64,000 bases of DNA from Lachnospiraceae bacterium. Its GTDB lineage: Bacteria > Bacillota > Clostridia > Lachnospirales > Anaerotignaceae. The stretch spans positions 119,014 through 183,013 of the forward strand of contig JAHZEA010000003.1 of NCBI GenBank assembly GCA_019422065.1. The letters run 5' to 3'. This document shows, piece after piece, positions 1-7,655 of this stretch; the stretch's first letter is position 1; each line of letters begins with the position of its first letter. A program made the position numbers and the translations under genes. The notes below the pieces were generated by a model, which saw nothing but the letters and a program-made list of their open reading frames with translations, was not told the DNA's origin and ran no database searches.

Positions 1-135
1 TATGTAAATTCTGTCTACTATGTTGTAAAGCACATTTATAAGCTGGGCTAAAGTCATAGGTATGGCAAGACGGGCAATGTTTCCCATTATACTGCCTTTT
101 GAAAAATCATTTACTGTGCTTGAACTTATCTCCAT
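1..135 (-). CDS. MATE family efflux transporter, N-terminal fragment
   Basis: This is the first 45 codons of a minus-strand gene that runs off the left edge. The peptide has a short polar start (MEISSSTVNDFSKGS) followed by the first membrane helix, with RLAIPMTLAQLINVLYNIVD, a sequence typical of the first helix of MATE (DinF/NorM-like) drug or metabolite/cation antiporters. Two in-frame ATGs lie near TAAGGAGG. The downstream one (codon at 133-135) has about 8 bases of spacing and is chosen; the upstream one would touch the ribosome site. The family call rests on one helix, so the substrate cannot be guessed. Confidence 0.7.
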   Translation of the reverse strand, partial: MEISSSTVNDFSKGSIMGNIARLAIPMTLAQLINVLYNIVDRIYI

Positions 136-173
136 AGGCATTCCTCCTTAATGCTTAATCTGGGTTTATTGCA

Positions 174-206
174 ATAAAAAAGCAGACGGTACGCATCCGC
201 CTGCTT
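174..206 (-). terminator. Rho-independent terminator after ribH
   Basis: Read on the minus strand, AAGCAG-g-CGG pairs with CCG-t-CTGCTT around a 7-base loop, followed by a run of T. It ends the riboflavin operon about 90 bases past the ribH stop and separates it from the MATE gene. Confidence 0.85.
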
Positions 207-295
207 GAAAATGCTTAAATTATACGCCGTAAAGCTATATTCATTCGGCGGCATAATTTATTTTACATTAATTTTACATTAAATACAACCGTATA

Positions 296-757
296 TTAAA
301 ATTCCTTCATAAGGTTAACCATTTCAATAGCTGAAAGAGCGCAGTCGTAACCTTTGTTGCCGCTCTTTGTGCCGGCTCTTTCAATAGCCTGTTCAATGTT
401 TTCTGTTGTTACTACACCAAAAAGCACTGGGATTCCAGTTTTAAGCCCAACCTGTGCAACACCCTTTGAAACTTCGTTGCATACATAATCATAGTGGCTT
501 GTAGCGCCTCTTATAACAGCACCAAGGCAAATTACAGCGTCGTATTTTCCGCTTTCTGCCATTTTCTGTGCTACAACAGGTATTTCAAATGCACCCGGAA
601 CCCATGCAAGTGAAATATCATCATCTTCTACACCATGACGCACAAGACCGTCTACAGCACCTGAAACAAGCTTTGATACTATAAATTCATTAAACCTTGA
701 AGCAACAAGGCCTACCTTCATCTTTTGTCCTATAACTTTTCCTTCAAAAACTTTCAT
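296..757 (-). CDS. ribH: 6,7-dimethyl-8-ribityllumazine synthase
   Basis: RibH condenses 5-amino-6-ribitylamino-uracil with 3,4-dihydroxy-2-butanone 4-phosphate to give lumazine, the direct precursor of riboflavin, in the cytoplasm. The 153-residue length is normal. The family motifs WVPGAFEIP (about 52-60) and [10 protein letters not shown] (83-92, containing the catalytic His88) are intact, as is the N-terminal [10 protein letters not shown] substrate loop. It is the last gene of the operon, 24 bases after ribBA, with AAGGAGG before an ATG start. The FMN riboswitch upstream of ribD should control it together with the rest of the operon. Confidence 0.97.
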   Translation of the reverse strand: MKVFEGKVIGQKMKVGLVASRFNEFIVSKLVSGAVDGLVRHGVEDDDISLAWVPGAFEIPVVAQKMAESGKYDAVICLGAVIRGATSHYDYVCNEVSKGVAQVGLKTGIPVLFGVVTTENIEQAIERAGTKSGNKGYDCALSAIEMVNLMKEF

Positions 758-781
758 TGTATTGTCCTCCTTGTATTTGTA

Positions 782-1981
782 TTATAAATGAAGAATGTGT
801 CCCATTTTTTCTTTCTTAATTTTCATGTAAAAATCAGCCTGATGCATGTGTTCCGGCTCAATAGGCACCCTTTCAACAATCTCAATGCCGTAGTCTGAAA
901 GACCGTCTATCTTTTTAGGGTTGTTTGTCATAATGCGGAGCTTGCTCATGCCCAAATCTTTTATAATCTGTGCTCCTGAGCTGTAGTCCCTTAAATCCGG
1001 CGCAAAGCCTAAAGCCACATTAGCCTCAACAGTGTCAAGGCCTTCTTCCTGAAGCTTATAAGCCTTAATTTTGTTAATAATGCCTATTCCACGGCCTTCC
1101 TGTCTTAAATAAACAAGGGCGCCTCTGCCTTCTTTTGCAATCATTTTCATAGCTGTATGAAGCTGGTCACCGCAGTCGCACTTAGCAGAGCCGAAAACAT
1201 CGCCTGTAAGGCACTCGGAATGAACTCTTATAAGCACCGGCTCACCGTTTGCTACATCACCCATTGTAAGAGCAATGTGCTGTTCGCCTGTTTTTGAGTT
1301 TTCGTAACCGTAAATTTTAAAATCACCATATCTTGTAGGCAGATTAGCTTCAGCGGCTCTTTCAATAGTCTTTTCATTGCGCCTTCTCCAGCTCTGAATA
1401 GCCTTTATTGTAGTAAATTTAAGGCCGTGCTCTTTGGCAAACTCTATAAGCTGTGATTTTCTCATCATTGTGCCGTCTTCTGCCATAATCTCACAGCAAA
1501 GACCCATTTCCTTAAGTCCGGCAATACGCATTAAATCCACAGTAGCCTCTGTGTGTCCGTTTCTCTGTAAAACTCCGCCCGGCTTAGCCTCAAGAGGGAA
1601 CATGTGTCCCGGACGTCTGAAATCAGATGGCTTTGCGTCATCCTCAGCGGCCTTCATAGCTGTAATAGAGCGTTCATAAGCAGAAATACCTGTTGTTGTT
1701 GAAATATGGTCAATAGAAACAGTAAAAGCTGTGCAGTGGTTATCTGTATTGTTGTCTACCATCTGTTTAAGACGTAATTTTTCTGTATATTCCTCACTCA
1801 TAGGCATACATATAAGGCCTTTTGCATAGCATGCCATAAAATTTACATTTTCCTGTGTAGCAAACTGAGCGGCGCATATAAGGTCGCCTTCGTTTTCCCT
1901 ATCCGGGTCATCTGTGCATACAATTATTTTTCCGTTTCTTAAGTCCTCTACAACTTCTTCTATTGTGTTAAATTCAAACAT
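782..1981 (-). CDS. ribBA: Bifunctional DHBP synthase / GTP cyclohydrolase II
   Basis: This fusion makes both riboflavin precursors. Residues 1 to about 200 are 3,4-dihydroxy-2-butanone 4-phosphate synthase, with [11 protein letters not shown] at 24-34 and RPGHMFPL at 123-130. The C-terminal half is GTP cyclohydrolase II, with the zinc cysteines C257, C268 and C270 in [18 protein letters not shown] and RQEGRGIG at 293-300. At 399 residues it has the usual length and both active sites look complete. It lies 19 bases after ribE, and GGGAGG precedes the ATG. Confidence 0.97.
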   Translation of the reverse strand: MFEFNTIEEVVEDLRNGKIIVCTDDPDRENEGDLICAAQFATQENVNFMACYAKGLICMPMSEEYTEKLRLKQMVDNNTDNHCTAFTVSIDHISTTTGISAYERSITAMKAAEDDAKPSDFRRPGHMFPLEAKPGGVLQRNGHTEATVDLMRIAGLKEMGLCCEIMAEDGTMMRKSQLIEFAKEHGLKFTTIKAIQSWRRRNEKTIERAAEANLPTRYGDFKIYGYENSKTGEQHIALTMGDVANGEPVLIRVHSECLTGDVFGSAKCDCGDQLHTAMKMIAKEGRGALVYLRQEGRGIGIINKIKAYKLQEEGLDTVEANVALGFAPDLRDYSSGAQIIKDLGMSKLRIMTNNPKKIDGLSDYGIEIVERVPIEPEHMHQADFYMKIKKEKMGHILHL

Positions 1982-2000
1982 TGTTTTATCCTCCCAATAT

Positions 2001-2654
2001 TTAAAATCCGTATTTTGTCAAAAACTCACGTGTAATTTTGCTTTCTCTTTTTGTCTCCTGCTCTTTTGTTAAACCTAAGAGCTTTTCTATATATTTGCCA
2101 GTAATGTCGTTTTCAAGATTAACAACATCACCTTTGTTTTTCATTAATAAAGTTGTATTTGCTCCTGTGTGGGGTATGATTGAAACCGCAAAATCCGTTT
2201 GGCTTACTCTTGCCACAGTAAGGCTTATGCCGTCTATGGCTATGGAGCCTTTTTCAACTATAAGACGCAGTATTTCAGGTGTTGTTCTAATAGTTACCCA
2301 AACGGCAATATCGTCTTTTGTTAAGTCCGAAATAACACCTGTTCCGTCTATGTGCCCTGAAACTATGTGCCCGCCAAACCTGCCGTTTGCCGCCATGGCT
2401 CTTTCAAGGTTAACTTTGGAACCAGTTTTAAGACTGCCTAAAGAGCTTCTCATAAGTGTTTCATTCATAACATCTGCCTTAAATATATTTCCGGAATACT
2501 CCGTTACAGTAAGGCATACACCATTTACGGCAATACTGTCGCCTAAATGAATATCATCAAATATTTTGCTTCCTTCAATAGAAAGCTCAGCACTTTTTGC
2601 GCCCTTTTTTACAGCCTTTACAGTGCCCAGCTCCTCTATAATGCCTGTAAACAC
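2001..2654 (-). CDS. ribE: Riboflavin synthase, alpha subunit
   Basis: The enzyme dismutates two lumazine molecules to riboflavin. The N-terminal [10 protein letters not shown] signature is present, followed by two lumazine-binding repeats; the second begins near [13 protein letters not shown] (about residue 95). At 217 residues the length is typical. The start is GTG, 7 bases after AAGGAGGA. It lies 3 bases downstream of ribD, so the two are probably translationally coupled. The gene is often called ribE in Bacillus and ribC or ribE elsewhere. Confidence 0.95.
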   Translation of the reverse strand: MFTGIIEELGTVKAVKKGAKSAELSIEGSKIFDDIHLGDSIAVNGVCLTVTEYSGNIFKADVMNETLMRSSLGSLKTGSKVNLERAMAANGRFGGHIVSGHIDGTGVISDLTKDDIAVWVTIRTTPEILRLIVEKGSIAIDGISLTVARVSQTDFAVSIIPHTGANTTLLMKNKGDVVNLENDITGKYIEKLLGLTKEQETKRESKITREFLTKYGF

Positions 2655-2657
2655 TTT

Positions 2658-3749
2658 TTATTCCTCCTTTTTGTATGTAAGAAGGACATCACCGTCTATA
2701 ATATCCGTTTTACACAGCTTAAATTTAAAAGCGTCTCTTACTTCTTCAATTCCTGCTCCGCCAACAGGTGTTTTGGCTTTTCCGCCGAATATAACAGGCC
2801 CTACATAAACATTAACCTCGTTTACAATTCCGGCTTTAAGAGCACTGTAATTAAGTTCTCCGCCGCCTTCCAATAAAATAGAGTCAATGCCTTTTTGTCC
2901 CAATATTTCCATAAGATTTTTTAAATCCACAAAGCCGTCTTTTTCCTGTACCTCTAAAATCTCACAGCCGGCATTTTCAAGTGTTTCTGTTTTTTTATTG
3001 TCTTTGTTACAGCAAGCAATAATTGTTTTAATGTCTTTTGCGGTTTTAACAATATTGCTCTCCTCAGAAATATTAAGGTGTGAGTCGCAAATAATTCTTA
3101 CAGGATTTCGTGCATTTTCAATTCGGCAGTTAAGCATAGGATTGTCGCTTTTAACTGTTCCCATACCTGCCATTATTCCCATTAAATTATTCCTTAAACT
3201 GTGAACGCTTTTTCGCGATTTCTCGTTTGTTATCCACTGGGATTTTCCTGTTACAGTAGCTATTTTGCCGTCCATTGTCATGGCGTACTTCATAACAACA
3301 TAAGGCGTTTTGTGTGTAATATAATGGAAAAATACACTGTTTATGCTGTCACATTCTTCACGCATAAAATCCTCTGTTACTTTAATTCCGTTTTCACGCA
3401 GTATATTTGCGCCTTTTCCGGCAACAAGGGGATTAGGGTCGCGGGAACCAATTACAACCTCACCTATACCAGCTTCAATAATAATTTCAGTACACGGCGG
3501 TGTCTTTCCATAATGACAGCAAGGCTCTAAAGTGACATATAAAACAGCGCCTTTAAGAGCTTCTTTGTCACTGCATGATAAAATAGCATTTCTTTCGGCA
3601 TGAAAACCGCCATACTTCATGTGGTAGCCTTCTGATATAATTTTTCCGTCTTTAACAATAACAGCGCCTACCTTAGGATTAGGATTTACTTTACCTTCTC
3701 CCTTAAGAGCCAACTCAATGGCTCTTTTCATAAACTTTTCCTCATACAA
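2658..3749 (-). CDS. ribD: Riboflavin-specific deaminase/reductase RibD
   Basis: RibD performs the deamination and side-chain reduction that follow GTP cyclohydrolase II. The N-terminal deaminase domain has HAE (H50) and PCCHYGKTPPC (C77, C86) as zinc ligands; the C-terminal half is the NADPH-dependent reductase. Start choice: a longer reading from 3806 would begin in the loop of the riboswitch terminator and is rejected. ATGs at 3758 and 3755 sit directly on the GGGAG ribosome site. A TTG at 3749 lies 8 bases from GGGAG and gives an N terminus (MYEEKFMKRA) matching known RibD proteins, so I prefer it. The first gene of the operon, it follows an FMN riboswitch. Confidence 0.93.
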   Translation of the reverse strand: MYEEKFMKRAIELALKGEGKVNPNPKVGAVIVKDGKIISEGYHMKYGGFHAERNAILSCSDKEALKGAVLYVTLEPCCHYGKTPPCTEIIIEAGIGEVVIGSRDPNPLVAGKGANILRENGIKVTEDFMREECDSINSVFFHYITHKTPYVVMKYAMTMDGKIATVTGKSQWITNEKSRKSVHSLRNNLMGIMAGMGTVKSDNPMLNCRIENARNPVRIICDSHLNISEESNIVKTAKDIKTIIACCNKDNKKTETLENAGCEILEVQEKDGFVDLKNLMEILGQKGIDSILLEGGGELNYSALKAGIVNEVNVYVGPVIFGGKAKTPVGGAGIEEVRDAFKFKLCKTDIIDGDVLLTYKKEE

Positions 3750-3784
3750 AATCATCATCTCCCAAAAATTAAAATCTTTGGGGC

Positions 3785-3817
3785 AATAAAAAACCTCGGA
3801 ATACATAAATTCCGAGG
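3785..3817 (-). terminator. Riboswitch-controlled terminator of the rib operon
   Basis: A perfect 9-bp stem (CCTCGGAAT with ATTCCGAGG, 6-base loop) is followed by TTTTTTATT on the minus strand. It lies between the FMN aptamer and ribD and is the expression platform: FMN binding should favour this hairpin and stop transcription. The aptamer contains a second copy of its 3' arm (3905-3913), which could pair with the terminator 5' arm as antiterminator. Confidence 0.9.
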
Positions 3818-3872
3818 CAATAAAAGCAATATAAACGCGCGGTGTTCAAAGAACAACGCAAATAAAATATAT

Positions 3873-3985
3873 CATATCTTCTTCCATCCAGACTATACTG
3901 TCGGCCTCGGAATTTCACCGAATCATGCCAAAAAGGCTCGCGGGCTATACCGCCGGTAGGGACTTGCACCCTGCCCCGAAGATTT
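3873..3985 (-). promoter_or_regulatory. FMN riboswitch (RFN element)
   Basis: Read on the minus strand, the conserved RFN segments appear in order: ATCTTCGGGGCAGGGTG, then CCTACCGGCGGTATAG, GCCCGCGAGCC, GATTCGGTGAAATTCCGAGG, CCGACAGTATAGTCTGGATG and GAAGAAGAT, whose ends pair as the basal helix P1. This aptamer binds flavin mononucleotide and controls riboflavin synthesis genes. It lies directly upstream of ribD with a terminator in between, so it should act by transcription attenuation. Confidence 0.97.
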
Positions 3986-4009
3986 TGTATTAGTATTAAG
4001 TTTGACATA

Positions 4010-4038
4010 ATTTTAGCACACTGCGCTAAATATTTCAA
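4010..4038 (-). promoter_or_regulatory. Sigma-A type promoter of the rib operon
   Basis: On the minus strand there is TTGAAA, a 17-base spacer, then TAAAAT. Transcription would start about 20 bases before the RFN element, leaving the whole aptamer in the transcript. Confidence 0.7.
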
Positions 4039-4124
4039 TGGGATTTTTTAAATTACATTAATTAATTCAAAAACAGCATAAAATAAAGTTTTTAATGAAA
4101 TAATTAACAATATAAAAAATATTT

Positions 4125-4171
4125 ATTACGTTGTAAAAACAACATAAATTTTCAAAAATACAATTTATACT
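4125..4171 (+). promoter_or_regulatory. hcp promoter region with inverted-repeat activator site
   Basis: GTTGT-AAAA-ACAAC (4130-4143), flanked by TTA and TAA, is an inverted repeat. TATACT at 4166-4171 is a good -10 box, but the corresponding -35 (CATAAA) is poor. The repeat is centred 41.5 bases before the predicted start, the position expected for a class II activator of the CRP/FNR type. Expression of hcp by such regulators (HcpR, FNR family) is known in other bacteria; assignment here is inference. Confidence 0.45.
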
Positions 4172-4204
4172 TAATGCATAACAAATTGAGAGGAGATTAA
4201 ACAA

Positions 4205-5782
4205 ATGGATAAAATGTTCTGTTTCCAGTGTGAACAAACTGCCGGCTGTTCAGGCTGTAAAGCTTCTGCCGGTGTATGCGGTAAAAAATCATCAACAGCA
4301 AACCTTCAGGACGAGCTTACAGGCGCACTTATTGGCCTTTCAAAAAGCCTCTGCCCTAAATGTATAAACGATAAAACAGATAAAATTATGCTTGAAGGTC
4401 TTTTTACAACTGTAACAAACGTAAATTTCAACGATGAAACAATACAGGAATTAATTGATAAAGTAAATAACTTAAAACTTGAAATAACCAAAAACAACAA
4501 GACAACACCTTGCCCAAATTATGATTTAACAACTCTTTGGCACGCAAACGAGGATATTCGCTCTTTAAAATCCCTTATTCTTTTTGGCATAAGAGGAATG
4601 GCGGCTTACGCTTACCACGCAATGGTTCTTGGCTATAAAGAAAAAGAAGTAACAGACTTTATATATAAAGCTCTTAATACTGTAGGCGATGACAACCAGA
4701 CAATGGAAACACTTCTTCCGGTTGTAATGGAAGTGGGCAAAGTAAACCTTAGCTGTATGGCACTTCTTGATAAAGCCAATACAGAAACATTCGGCAACCC
4801 AACACCTGTCACAGTGCCTTTAAAAGTAGAAAAAGGACCGTTTATAGTAATTTCAGGCCATGACCTTTACGACCTTAAACTTCTTTTGGAACAGACAAAG
4901 GACAAAGGCATAAATATTTATACTCATGGTGAAATGCTTCCTGCTCACGGCTACCCGCTTTTAAAACAGTATCCTCATTTAAAAGGCAACTTCGGTACGG
5001 CATGGCAGAACCAGCAGAAAGAGTTCGACAACATTCCAGCTCCTGTACTATTTACAACAAACTGTATAATGCCTGTTAAAGAAAGCTACAGCGACAGAGT
5101 ATTTACAACAGAAGTTGTTTCATACCCGGGCATGGTGCATATAGGCGAAGACAAAGACTTTACACCTGTTATAAATAAAGCTCTTGAGCTTGGCGGCTAT
5201 AAAGAAGACAAAGTGTTTACAGGCATAAACGGCGGCAGTCAGGTAACAACAGGTTTTGGACATAACACTGTTCTTTCTGTTGCCGATAAAGTTATAGAAG
5301 CCGTTAAATCAGGCGCTATAAAGCATTTCTTCCTTGTTGGCGGCTGTGACGGAGCTAAAACAGGCCGTAACTACTATACAGAATTTGTAAAACAGACACC
5401 TAAAGACTCAGTTGTTTTAACTCTTGCCTGCGGCAAATACCGTTTTAACGACTTGGATTTAGGCACTATAGGCGGCCTTCCTCGTATTATGGATATGGGC
5501 CAGTGTAACGACGCATACAGCGCAATTAAAGTTGCCGTTGCCCTTTCAGAAGCATTTAACTGCGGTGTAAATGAGCTTCCTCTTTCAATGGTGCTTTCTT
5601 GGTATGAGCAGAAAGCTGTTTGTATACTCCTTACACTCCTTTATTTAGGAATTAAAAATATATACCTCGGCCCTACACTTCCGGCCTTTGTCTCCCCTAA
5701 CGTGCTTAATTATCTAGTTGAAAACTTCAATATTTCACCAATAAGCACACCGGAAGAAGACCTTAAAAAAATTCTGGGCTGA
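4205..5782 (+). CDS. hcp: Hydroxylamine reductase (hybrid-cluster protein)
   Basis: Hcp is a cytoplasmic Fe-S protein of anaerobes that reduces hydroxylamine or nitric oxide in nitrosative-stress defence. The N-terminal cluster cysteines C6, C9, C18 and C25 are spaced as in class I Hcp. The hybrid-cluster ligands are all visible: H219, E243, C287, C381, C409, C434, E468 and K470 (the last two in WYEQKAV). Length 525 is close to the 550 of E. coli. AGAGGAG precedes the ATG. It is monocistronic, ending in a hairpin. No hcr reductase gene follows, so its electron donor must be encoded elsewhere. Confidence 0.96.
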   Translation: MDKMFCFQCEQTAGCSGCKASAGVCGKKSSTANLQDELTGALIGLSKSLCPKCINDKTDKIMLEGLFTTVTNVNFNDETIQELIDKVNNLKLEITKNNKTTPCPNYDLTTLWHANEDIRSLKSLILFGIRGMAAYAYHAMVLGYKEKEVTDFIYKALNTVGDDNQTMETLLPVVMEVGKVNLSCMALLDKANTETFGNPTPVTVPLKVEKGPFIVISGHDLYDLKLLLEQTKDKGINIYTHGEMLPAHGYPLLKQYPHLKGNFGTAWQNQQKEFDNIPAPVLFTTNCIMPVKESYSDRVFTTEVVSYPGMVHIGEDKDFTPVINKALELGGYKEDKVFTGINGGSQVTTGFGHNTVLSVADKVIEAVKSGAIKHFFLVGGCDGAKTGRNYYTEFVKQTPKDSVVLTLACGKYRFNDLDLGTIGGLPRIMDMGQCNDAYSAIKVAVALSEAFNCGVNELPLSMVLSWYEQKAVCILLTLLYLGIKNIYLGPTLPAFVSPNVLNYLVENFNISPISTPEEDLKKILG

Positions 5783-5799
5783 TTAAAAAATATCTATAC

Positions 5800-5836
5800 A
5801 AGAGTATGGCTTTAAATAAAGTCATACTCTTTCTTT
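5800..5836 (+). terminator. Terminator after hcp
   Basis: AAGAGTATG-g-CTTT pairs with AAAG-t-CATACTCTT around a 4-base loop, followed by TTCTTTTATT on the plus strand. Confidence 0.85.
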
Positions 5837-6078
5837 TATTTTACCTCTTGCTCCAAATCATCAAAAATCTCAGATTCAAAAAAATCCCTAATAGTTATGT
5901 TTAACCCGTCACATATTTTTTTAACTGTTGAAACAGTCATGCTTTTGTTTCTTCCGCTTATTATGTTGTTAAGCGTTGACTGAGTAATTCCACACATAGT
6001 AGACAATTTGTTTATAGTAATATTTCTTTCGTCACATAACTCAATTATTCTAAGTTTAACCGCATTTCCTATCTGCAT
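5836..6078 (-). CDS. Small XRE-family transcriptional regulator
   Basis: An 80-residue protein that is almost entirely a Cro/C1-type helix-turn-helix. The motif spans about residues 19-55 (NITINKLSTMCGITQSTLNNIISGR is the recognition part), and there is a short acidic tail. No ligand or membrane domain is present. It is transcribed away from a pair of membrane-protein genes, and the shared promoter region carries a 14-bp palindrome over the plus-strand -35 box. It probably controls that pair and itself. GGAGAA precedes the ATG. Confidence 0.88.
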   Translation of the reverse strand: MQIGNAVKLRIIELCDERNITINKLSTMCGITQSTLNNIISGRNKSMTVSTVKKICDGLNITIRDFFESEIFDDLEQEVK

Positions 6079-6147
6079 AATATCATTTCTCCAAACTATA
6101 TATTTTTTGTTACAAGTTTAGAGTAATTTGTTTTAGCAAAAATAATT

Positions 6148-6187
6148 AACTCAATTGAGTTGACTTTTTCTTTTATTATGCTATACT
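6148..6187 (+). promoter_or_regulatory. Promoter with overlapping palindromic operator
   Basis: TTGACT (6160-6165), 16 bases, then TATACT (6182-6187) form a plus-strand promoter for the membrane-protein pair. A perfect palindrome, AACTCAATTGAGTT (6148-6161), overlaps the -35 box, a position suited to repression. The divergent XRE protein is the obvious candidate ligand (inference). Confidence 0.6.
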
Positions 6188-6271
6188 TAAACATAAATTA
6201 GTACTAATTTTGATACGTTTTGTAATTTAAAGAATTTTTATGAAATCACAGCTAAACAGGGGGAATTTAAC

Positions 6272-6655
6272 ATGTTTACAAGGTTATTTGGAGAAACTGA
6301 AAAAATACAGTTTAAAAATCTTAAACCAAAAGCCATTTTAACTATTTTAGGCTTAATAGTAGGATTAGTTGGTGTTTTATTAACTTTGATAGGAATTGAG
6401 TCATTAGGAGAAACTCTTTTAAGTATTTCTGGAATTATATTATTCATATTGCTATTCATTTGGGGATTTGGAGCAATTAGGGCATTATTTGGATTCTCTA
6501 CAATAGGAGCTATTTTTTCTGGAAATGTAGTTTTTGGAGTTGTAATTTTTGTTTTTTGCATGATGGCAGCGTATTTTATAAGCATTTTCATTGCTTTTTT
6601 AGGTGTAAGTAGATTTATATATTTAAAAATCAAGTTTTCTCAAAACAGGAGGTAA
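6272..6655 (+). CDS. Hypothetical membrane protein (127 aa)
   Basis: Not recognised. After a polar 20-residue N terminus there are three likely membrane helices (about 21-43, 49-73 and 84-111) and a basic C-terminal tail (KIKFSQNRR), suggesting an N-out/C-in arrangement by the positive-inside rule. A good ribosome site (AGGGGG) precedes the ATG. The next gene starts 4 bases after its stop, so the two form an operon. Codon choice (many GGA, GTT, ATT) is more AT-rich than in neighbouring housekeeping genes, which favour GGC and GCC; this hints at acquisition. Confidence 0.7.
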   Translation: MFTRLFGETEKIQFKNLKPKAILTILGLIVGLVGVLLTLIGIESLGETLLSISGIILFILLFIWGFGAIRALFGFSTIGAIFSGNVVFGVVIFVFCMMAAYFISIFIAFLGVSRFIYLKIKFSQNRR

Positions 6656-6659
6656 TATA

Positions 6660-7223
6660 ATGTCAGCTTTTGGCTCTCCTTGGAATGATATTGATAAAAC
6701 AAAACCCCAAACTCCTTATGTAGTTGATAACGACGGTTGGGGTTGGTTTTTACTATTTATTATAGTTGCACTACCGTTTTTGCTTCTTTTTGGTGTTATA
6801 TTTAAAATTTCTAACTTTATATGTTTGCATCCAATTCTGTCAGCTTTAGTTTTTTTAGTCATATCATCTATAACAGGTATATTTATATATAGCAAGCACA
6901 CCACAAAACATAAGTTTTGTGGTGTAATTTCAACTGTAATAACTTTTTTGCCTTTAGGCCTTGTAACGGTTATTTATACTATTCCTCATGTTATGTTTGA
7001 AGACTCGTTTTCTTCATTTTTTGATTTGATTCTTATTGAATTATTTTTGTTAGGCTTTATATATTTTATATTGGCAATATGCAGATTATTAAAAAATGGA
7101 TTAACACATCTTTTAATAAGTATTGTGTTCTTTTCTTTATCACTTTTAATAATAAAATCACTAGTTGCATCTGAATCAGGAATCATTACATTAGAATCAC
7201 TTTACATTCTATACGGTTTTTAA
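6660..7223 (+). CDS. Hypothetical polytopic membrane protein (187 aa)
   Basis: Not recognised. The first 27 residues are polar with a tryptophan-rich stretch (DNDGWGWF), followed by about five hydrophobic segments (roughly 28-48, 54-75, 83-107, 118-140 and 145-165). AGGAGG lies 7 bases before the ATG. It is the second gene of a two-gene operon ending in a clear terminator, with the divergent XRE regulator as likely controller. The AT-rich codon use matches its partner. It could be a small transporter, an immunity protein or a stress membrane protein; the sequence does not decide. Confidence 0.7.
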   Translation: MSAFGSPWNDIDKTKPQTPYVVDNDGWGWFLLFIIVALPFLLLFGVIFKISNFICLHPILSALVFLVISSITGIFIYSKHTTKHKFCGVISTVITFLPLGLVTVIYTIPHVMFEDSFSSFFDLILIELFLLGFIYFILAICRLLKNGLTHLLISIVFFSLSLLIIKSLVASESGIITLESLYILYGF

Positions 7224-7269
7224 TCAAATTGTCTTACTAAACAGCAACTAAATATATAAATAAAAATTT

Positions 7270-7316
7270 AAAGAGCATAAATTGTTTGATATTCAGACTA
7301 TTTATGCTCTTTTAAA
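7270..7316 (+). terminator. Terminator after the membrane-protein pair
   Basis: AAGAGCATAAAT pairs with ATTTATGCTCTT, 12 bp, around a 19-base loop, then TTTT. Confidence 0.85.
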
Positions 7317-7378
7317 ATACTTTTTTGCAAGTAATTTAAATTCCATATTTCAAAAATATAATCTTATTAATGTAAAGT

Positions 7379-7436
7379 AAACTTGACAAAACAACTCTTT
7401 CATATTAGAATAAAATTGTAAAGGAAACTTGTCAAA
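7379..7436 (+). promoter_or_regulatory. Promoter with twin candidate operators
   Basis: TTGACA (7383-7388), 17 bases, TAGAAT (7406-7411): a near-consensus promoter for the XRE gene at 7449. Two near-identical 12-mers, AAACTTGACAAA (7379-7390) and AAACTTGTCAAA (7425-7436), lie on the -35 box and just before the ribosome site. Their core TTGWCAA is self-complementary, suggesting autoregulation by the downstream repressor (inference). Confidence 0.65.
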
Positions 7437-7448
7437 GGCGGTGATTAA

Positions 7449-7655
7449 TTGAAAAACTATGTTGAGCAGCTGCGAAAGGAGCGTGGCTTAAATCAGGATG
7501 AACTGGCAAAAATACTTCGTGTGTCAAGACAAACCATAAGCTCTATTGAAAACGGCAAATATAATCCGTCTTTGGAACTGGCTTTTGCAATTTCTGATTT
7601 TTTCCAAAAAAGCATAGAAGAAATTTTTATATATGAGAGGGGGACAAAAAAATGA
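7449..7655 (+). CDS. XRE-family regulator (YgzD/YozG type, 68 aa)
   Basis: A minimal helix-turn-helix repressor: NYVEQLRKERGLNQDELAKI followed by VSRQTISSIENGKYNPSLELA, the form widespread in Firmicutes next to small membrane-protein genes. The start is TTG, about 5 bases after GGCGGTGA; no ATG is available upstream. Its stop overlaps the ATG of the next gene (ATGA), so the two are translationally coupled. It probably represses its own operon through the AAACTTGWCAAA repeats. The effector is unknown. Confidence 0.9.
   Translation: MKNYVEQLRKERGLNQDELAKILRVSRQTISSIENGKYNPSLELAFAISDFFQKSIEEIFIYERGTKK

Noticed and set aside
2038..2876. Plus-strand frames of 170, 109 and 80 codons opposite ribE/ribD
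   Set aside because: Shadows of the rib genes; no ribosome site and no terminator on that strand.
3750..3806. N-terminal extension of RibD
   Set aside because: The ATG at 3806 is in the loop of the riboswitch terminator and has no ribosome site; family members start near 3749-3758.
3769..4038. 89-codon minus-strand open frame
   Set aside because: It lies entirely across the FMN riboswitch, its terminator and the rib promoter; the RNA structure explains the sequence.
6238..6633. 131-codon minus-strand frame opposite the first membrane protein gene
   Set aside because: No ribosome site, fully antisense to a gene with good signals, and a composition typical of a mirror frame of a hydrophobic protein.
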